Shown: one piece after another, positions 60,218 through 64,000 of the stretch
Numbering within the stretch: position 1 is the stretch's first letter
Layout: each line of letters starts with the position of its first letter
From: Candidatus Bathyarchaeota archaeon
GTDB taxonomy: Archaea > Thermoproteota > Bathyarchaeia > Bathyarchaeales > Bathycorpusculaceae
Direction of reading: 5' to 3'
Assembly (NCBI GenBank): GCA_003164295.1
Contig: PLTA01000039.1
Span: 336,908 to 400,907 of the forward strand
Length of the DNA: 64,000 nucleotides
The notes under the pieces: model-generated
The model's database searches: none
The model's input: the letters and a program-made list of their open reading frames with translations, nothing else
What the model was told of the DNA's origin: nothing
Made by a program: the position numbers and the translations under genes

Positions 60218-61153
60218 TTATTTTGCTGCTGCCTTAGCGAGTTTCTTTAGGATTTGGTCTTTAGCAATTGTGTATGCGATTGAGTAGTCAAAGAGTCCCT
60301 GTGGCTCGGCGGTTGCGCGTTTAATCATTTCTGTTTCGGTTTTGATTTTGAGTTTGCCGATAGCCAATGCACCTATGCCATAAACCCCTGGTTTGAGTTC
60401 TTTACTATCATCATTTGGAGCTAAGCCTTCAACGCCTAACGGTTTGATTGCGTTGATGTCTGCGACAATCTTGCATGAAGCACTAATTTGTGCTTGCGAG
60501 AGTAGTTGTATTCCACCCGCGCCTGCTGAAAGAATAATTTCTGCATCTTTGGTAGCTTCTGCTGTTTGTTCAGGTTTCGTGACTTCGACAACTGTGACTC
60601 TTTTTGCGCCAACTTCAGCGTTTATTTTATCAGCGACAGCTTGTCCTTTCGCCAATGCTCGTGACGTGATGATTACGTTTGCTTTTTCAGCAGCGTAGAT
60701 TCTTGCTGCTGTTTGCCCGACTGGTCCTGTGCCTGCTAACACTGTGACTTTTTTACCTTCAAGTGACCCAAAGCCTTTTTTCATTGCTACTCCGAATGTT
60801 TTAGCTACTGCGGCTGCGGCTGTTGAATATCCTCCTCTTGGATCAACAATTATGCTGTTCCCCCACGGAGCTGATTTCATGGCTTTTTGCGTTGCTTCAA
60901 CTACTTTTTCGACCATTTCGAAGTTGCTTCCGTTTATGAAGATTTTTGTGTGTTTTGCGCCTTCTGGTCCACGAGGGAACAATAGGTCAAACACGATTTT
61001 TGGAGCGTCAGCATCGGTCACATTTTCGTATTTGAATATCATTGAGTCTGGAAAAGCATCTATCGCGACAAGCATGTCAAATGGACTGCAATATTTGTCT
61101 GTATCAAGGAAAACAAAAACTGTTTTGAAACTTGGTGGTTGTGGTTGTGCCAA
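60218..61153 (-). CDS. Methylene-tetrahydromethanopterin dehydrogenase (NAD(P)-dependent, MtdB-like)
   Basis: 311 residues. N-terminal substrate domain (TVFVFLDTDKYCSPFDMLVA, FINGSNFEMVEKVVEATQKA) and a Rossmann domain VTVLAGTGPVGQTAARIYAA, VIITSRALAKGQ, ILSAGAGGIQLLS. This layout is that of MtdA/MtdB enzymes oxidising methylene-H4MPT with NAD(P), different from the F420-dependent Mtd of methanogens. It suggests a C1 (Wood-Ljungdahl type) branch using pterin and NAD(P) in this organism. Convergent with the zinc-ribbon gene. Confidence 0.82.
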   Translation of the reverse strand: MAQPQPPSFKTVFVFLDTDKYCSPFDMLVAIDAFPDSMIFKYENVTDADAPKIVFDLLFPRGPEGAKHTKIFINGSNFEMVEKVVEATQKAMKSAPWGNSIIVDPRGGYSTAAAAVAKTFGVAMKKGFGSLEGKKVTVLAGTGPVGQTAARIYAAEKANVIITSRALAKGQAVADKINAEVGAKRVTVVEVTKPEQTAEATKDAEIILSAGAGGIQLLSQAQISASCKIVADINAIKPLGVEGLAPNDDSKELKPGVYGIGALAIGKLKIKTETEMIKRATAEPQGLFDYSIAYTIAKDQILKKLAKAAAK

Positions 61154-61308
61154 TTTTTAACACCTTACCTGTGTGTGATGCAGTTTAACGATTTAAGAAT
61201 TGTCTAGTTTTTTTTGGTACTCTTAGATCATACTTTTGCTTGAACCGCAATTGTTTAATAAGTTAGCTTTCAGAGTTCTAGCGATTAAAACTAAGAAGGA
61301 TCTTTCAA

Positions 61309-62352
61309 TTGTCCATAAATGAAAATTTAGAGAAGCTTTCTAATGCCTGTGGCGTAACAGGCAGAGAAACTGAAGTTAGAGAATTAATGATTCGCCTCAT
61401 GACCCCCTACGCAGACGAAATAATTGTTGATCGTCTTGAAAATGTTATAGCAATCAAAAAAGGAAAAGAAAAATCGCCAAAGATTATGCTGGCAGCTCAC
61501 ATGGACGAAGTCGGCTTAATGGTTAAAACAATCACTAAAGACGGCTTTTTGCAATTCGCTAAAATGGGGGGAATCGATGACCGTATCTTACCCGCTCAGA
61601 AAGTTACAGTTTTTTCAAGAAAAGGTCAGTTTTCCGGAATAATCGGTTCTAAACCGCCTCATATTCAAAAAGAAGAGGAACGAAAAAAAATCATTAGTTC
61701 AGATGAACTCTTCATTGACATCGGAGCAGAAAACAAAGAAGACGTCTTAACAATGGGCATTGCAGTTGGCGACCCAGTAGGTTTTGATATTCAATATGTT
61801 AAGTTAGGCAAGGACGTTGTTGTTGGGAAAGCCTTCGATAATCGAGCAGGCTGCGTCACAATGATTGAAGCGCTAAAGCTAATGGAAAAAACTGATTTCA
61901 CAATTTACGCTGTTGGTACAGTTCAAGAAGAGGTGGGCTTGCGAGGTGCAGGTGCAGCCGCCTTCAGCATCGACCCTGACTTGGCAATAGCTCTCGACGT
62001 AACCATAGCCGGTGATACTCCAGGCGTAAGAGAATTTGATACGACTGTAAAGATGGGGAAAGGTCCAGCGCTGACAATCACAGATTCAGGCTTAATCACT
62101 TCGGGCAAGATTTTACGTTGGCTCATTGACTCGGCTGAAGAAGAAAAAATTCCATTCCAGATTGAAACAGGCTTAATGGGTTCAACTGATGCGGCAAAAA
62201 TTTCGCTTTCAAGGCAAGGCATTCCATGTGGTAACATCTCAATGCCTGTACGTTATATCCACAGTCCAGTAGGCATGATGAGCCTTAAGGACATCGAAAG
62301 TTGTGCCAAACTCACCGTTGCCGCAATCCAGCGAACCTCAAAATATTTCTGA
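61309..62352 (+). CDS. M42-family aminopeptidase (FrvX/TET-like)
   Basis: 347 residues from TTG. Two-metal peptidase, usually a dodecameric cage. Metal/catalytic motifs: LAAHMDEVGLMVK, KAFDNRAGCVTMIEAL, TVQEEVGLRGAGAA, AIALDVTIAGD and RYIHSPVGMMSLKDIE. Near start NACGVTGRETEVRELM. Followed after 12 bases by the next gene. Confidence 0.9.
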   Translation: MSINENLEKLSNACGVTGRETEVRELMIRLMTPYADEIIVDRLENVIAIKKGKEKSPKIMLAAHMDEVGLMVKTITKDGFLQFAKMGGIDDRILPAQKVTVFSRKGQFSGIIGSKPPHIQKEEERKKIISSDELFIDIGAENKEDVLTMGIAVGDPVGFDIQYVKLGKDVVVGKAFDNRAGCVTMIEALKLMEKTDFTIYAVGTVQEEVGLRGAGAAAFSIDPDLAIALDVTIAGDTPGVREFDTTVKMGKGPALTITDSGLITSGKILRWLIDSAEEEKIPFQIETGLMGSTDAAKISLSRQGIPCGNISMPVRYIHSPVGMMSLKDIESCAKLTVAAIQRTSKYF

Positions 62353-62364
62353 GGAGCAAAAAAC

Positions 62365-62820
62365 ATGTCTTCAAATCAAAAAGTCGTAGAAAAATCCCTG
62401 AAATATTACCAAAGCGGATATAACTGCGCAGAAAGCGTGCTCTTGGCGTTATACGAGCATTTGGAACCAAAAGGGAAAAATGAGTTGATTCCTAAAATTG
62501 CAGCTGGCTTCGGCGGCGGAATTGGACGGTGCGGCTCGGTTTGCGGAGCGTTGACAGGTAGCATTATGGCAGTCGGCATCAAATACGCAGACAATGATTC
62601 TGCGGTTCAAAAACGCGCACAAGCTTACGTTAATGCAAAAACGCTTCTTAAACAATTTGAAAAACAACAAGGAACAACATTCTGCAGAGACTTAATAAAA
62701 TATGACCTATCCAACTCCGAGGAGCTAGAGAAGTTCCGTAAAGAAGGTTTACCCCAAAAAGTCTGCTCAAAAGTGATTGCAGCCGCCATAGAAAACTTTC
62801 TTGCCTTGGAACGCAAGTAG
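62365..62820 (+). CDS. C_GCAxxG_C_C family redox protein
   Basis: 151 residues. GYNCAESVLLALYEHL, GFGGGIGRCGSVCGALTGSI and later FCRDLI / VCSKVI give the C-GC-C-C pattern for which the family is named. Thought to be redox or metal-related; function unproven. AGGAG precedes the ATG; probably co-transcribed with the peptidase. Confidence 0.88.
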   Translation: MSSNQKVVEKSLKYYQSGYNCAESVLLALYEHLEPKGKNELIPKIAAGFGGGIGRCGSVCGALTGSIMAVGIKYADNDSAVQKRAQAYVNAKTLLKQFEKQQGTTFCRDLIKYDLSNSEELEKFRKEGLPQKVCSKVIAAAIENFLALERK

Positions 62821-62893
62821 TCTTCCATATCGTTTACTATATTTAGCGAAAGCATTTTTAGAAGATTCAACCCCTTTATCTTTGGTCTTAACT

Positions 62894-63349
62894 ATGAATA
62901 CTGATTCGGGGCCGAAATTTGAAGGAAAATTCGAGTTTCTTGAACACACTGCAGATGTTTTCATTCGAGCGCATGGCAAAACAATGGAAGAAGCCTACGA
63001 AAACGCGGCCCTCGCAATGTTCGAAACTATGACTGACTCTGACAAAATAGCTCAAACACAAGAACAAACCTTAGAGGTTGAAGCCGAAGACCAATATGCG
63101 CTCCTCTATAATTGGCTTGAAGCATTGCTCGTAAAATTTGAAACCGAAAACGTGCTTTATTCAAAATTTCAAATCATAAATTGGCAAGAAACCGCTGACA
63201 TCTTCAAATTCAAAGCAAAAGTTTGGGGAGAAAAATTTGACCCTCAGAAACATCCCCAAAAGGTCGCTGTTAAAGCTGTAACTTACCATAGAATGGTAAT
63301 AATAAGGGAAAAAGACCGAGTGATCTTAGAGTTTATTTTAGATATTTAG
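62894..63349 (+). CDS. Archease
   Basis: 151 residues from ATG 62894. FEFLEHTADVFIRAHGKTME is the family start (HTAD metal motif), with YNWLEALLVKFE and VKAVTYHRMVI at the end. Helps the RNA ligase RtcB and tRNA modification; rtcB is not in view. A leader frame upstream of this ATG looks noncoding. 3' end overlaps adk by four bases. Confidence 0.92.
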   Translation: MNTDSGPKFEGKFEFLEHTADVFIRAHGKTMEEAYENAALAMFETMTDSDKIAQTQEQTLEVEAEDQYALLYNWLEALLVKFETENVLYSKFQIINWQETADIFKFKAKVWGEKFDPQKHPQKVAVKAVTYHRMVIIREKDRVILEFILDI

Positions 63350-63999
63350 GCTAGCTCAAGTTTCTTTAGTTCTGCAGTTAGCTTGTCAACGATTGGTTCT
63401 GGCGGCTGATCAAGACTTGTGGTGCTTGAAGTAACGAATGGTAGTTTTTTCTGCTTAAAATATTCCAAGAGCGGCTTAGTCTGCTCCTGATATACTTGAA
63501 GTCTTTTCTTAATAACTTCCTCGTTATCGTCTGAACGCTGATATAATGGTCCGCCGCATTTGTCACATATGCCTTCAATATGTGGTTTTAAAAAGCGAAC
63601 GTTGTAAACTGTTCCGCAATTGCGGCATATTCTACGTGTTGATAAGCGTTCAATGATGATCCAATCTGGAACATCAAGCAGCAGGATAACATCAATTTTT
63701 GTAATGGCGTCTAACATTTTAGCTTGATCAAGTGTTCGGGGGTATCCATCAAGAATGAAGCTTTTGCCTTTTGGAATATTGCGTAATCGCTGCTTAAGAA
63801 CTTCTATTACAACCTCGTCCGGGACAAGCAGACCCTTTTCCATGAAGCCCTTAACTTTTCTAGCTATATCCGAATCTTGTTTTGCTAATTCCCGAAAAAT
63901 GTCGCCTGTGGCGATTACTTCAACTCCAAGTTTCTGTTGAAGCCTTGACGCATAAGTGCCTTTTCCAGCGCCTGGCGCTCCAATAATGATTGCTTTCAT
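63346..63999 (-). CDS. adk: Adenylate kinase
   Basis: 217 residues; the ATG lies at the last bases of the window and the gene appears complete. AIIIGAPGAGKGTYASRLQQ (P-loop), ATGDIFRE (AMP site), ILDGYPRTLDQAKML, and a zinc-type LID (RICRNCGTVYN...GICDKCGGPLYQR). Long-form (bacterial-like) AdK, found in several archaea. Confidence 0.95.
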   Translation of the reverse strand: MKAIIIGAPGAGKGTYASRLQQKLGVEVIATGDIFRELAKQDSDIARKVKGFMEKGLLVPDEVVIEVLKQRLRNIPKGKSFILDGYPRTLDQAKMLDAITKIDVILLLDVPDWIIIERLSTRRICRNCGTVYNVRFLKPHIEGICDKCGGPLYQRSDDNEEVIKKRLQVYQEQTKPLLEYFKQKKLPFVTSSTTSLDQPPEPIVDKLTAELKKLELA

Positions 64000-64000
64000 T

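Overview
The window is from an archaeon of the TACK group, most likely Bathyarchaeia. Supporting genes are transcription factor TFB, an archaeal histone, Alba, Gar1, archaeal/eukaryotic-type ribosomal proteins (eS17, eS25, eS28, eL24, eL40, L7Ae), Hel308, a TrmB regulator, a tetraether lipid synthase (Tes) homologue and a tetrahydromethanopterin-type methylene dehydrogenase. eS25 and the H4MPT enzyme together with a complete diaminopimelate lysine operon fit Bathyarchaeia best. The lineage call is inference from gene content; there is no rRNA gene here. Leaders often carry archaeal TATA boxes of the type TTTAAATA, start codons are often TTG or GTG, and many genes have a purine-rich ribosome binding site.

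Layout. 1-2.5 kb is mobile-element-like: a truncated secreted protein, a tiny zinc ribbon, a small protein with a broken paralogue at 36.7 kb, and a tyrosine-recombinase-like gene whose start codon overlaps that of a sugar aminotransferase on the other strand. 3.7-10.6 kb is core genome: cyclophilin-like protein, eS25, Tes with a divergent TrmB regulator, histone, TatD, eS17, MoaD-like protein, SAM hydroxide adenosyltransferase. 10.6-26.3 kb is a surface-glycan locus with at least five glycosyltransferases, a nucleotide-sugar dehydrogenase-like protein, a sugar nucleotidyltransferase, an SDR epimerase/dehydratase, a hexapeptide acetyltransferase, a deacetylase-acyltransferase fusion, a DUF3131 hydrolase-like protein and methyltransferases. 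26.5-29.7 kb holds an Fe-S assembly operon (SufS, an IscU/NifU-type scaffold, IscS). Hel308, PurB and an asparagine-synthetase-like protein follow.

36.1-46.4 kb is an accessory island full of decay: a long gene-poor stretch, an ABC transporter, an aberrant tRNA-Gly(CCC)-like gene, a provirus remnant (ParB-like protein, ABC-ATPase plus GNAT, terminase large subunit lacking its ATPase half), a VapBC pair with most of VapC lost, a broken PQQ-propeller gene and an intact-looking RelBE-type pair. Several of the breaks lie in homopolymer runs.

46.4-64 kb returns to core genome: AspRS, a KH/zinc RNA-binding protein, Alba, an Lrp-like regulator, eL40, TFB-Gar1, L7Ae-eS28-eL24, the six-gene lysine operon dapA-dapB-asd-lysA-dapF-dapL, a methylene-H4MPT dehydrogenase, M42 peptidase, a C_GCAxxG_C_C protein, archease and adenylate kinase.

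The most interesting points are the archaeal provirus remnant with its ABC-GNAT frameshift at an A7 run, the aberrant tRNA beside it, the tes/trmB pair, two unusual fusions in the glycan locus, and a permuted pair of 10-mers in two consecutive glycan-gene leaders. Nothing here could be searched against databases; family names come from recognised motifs.
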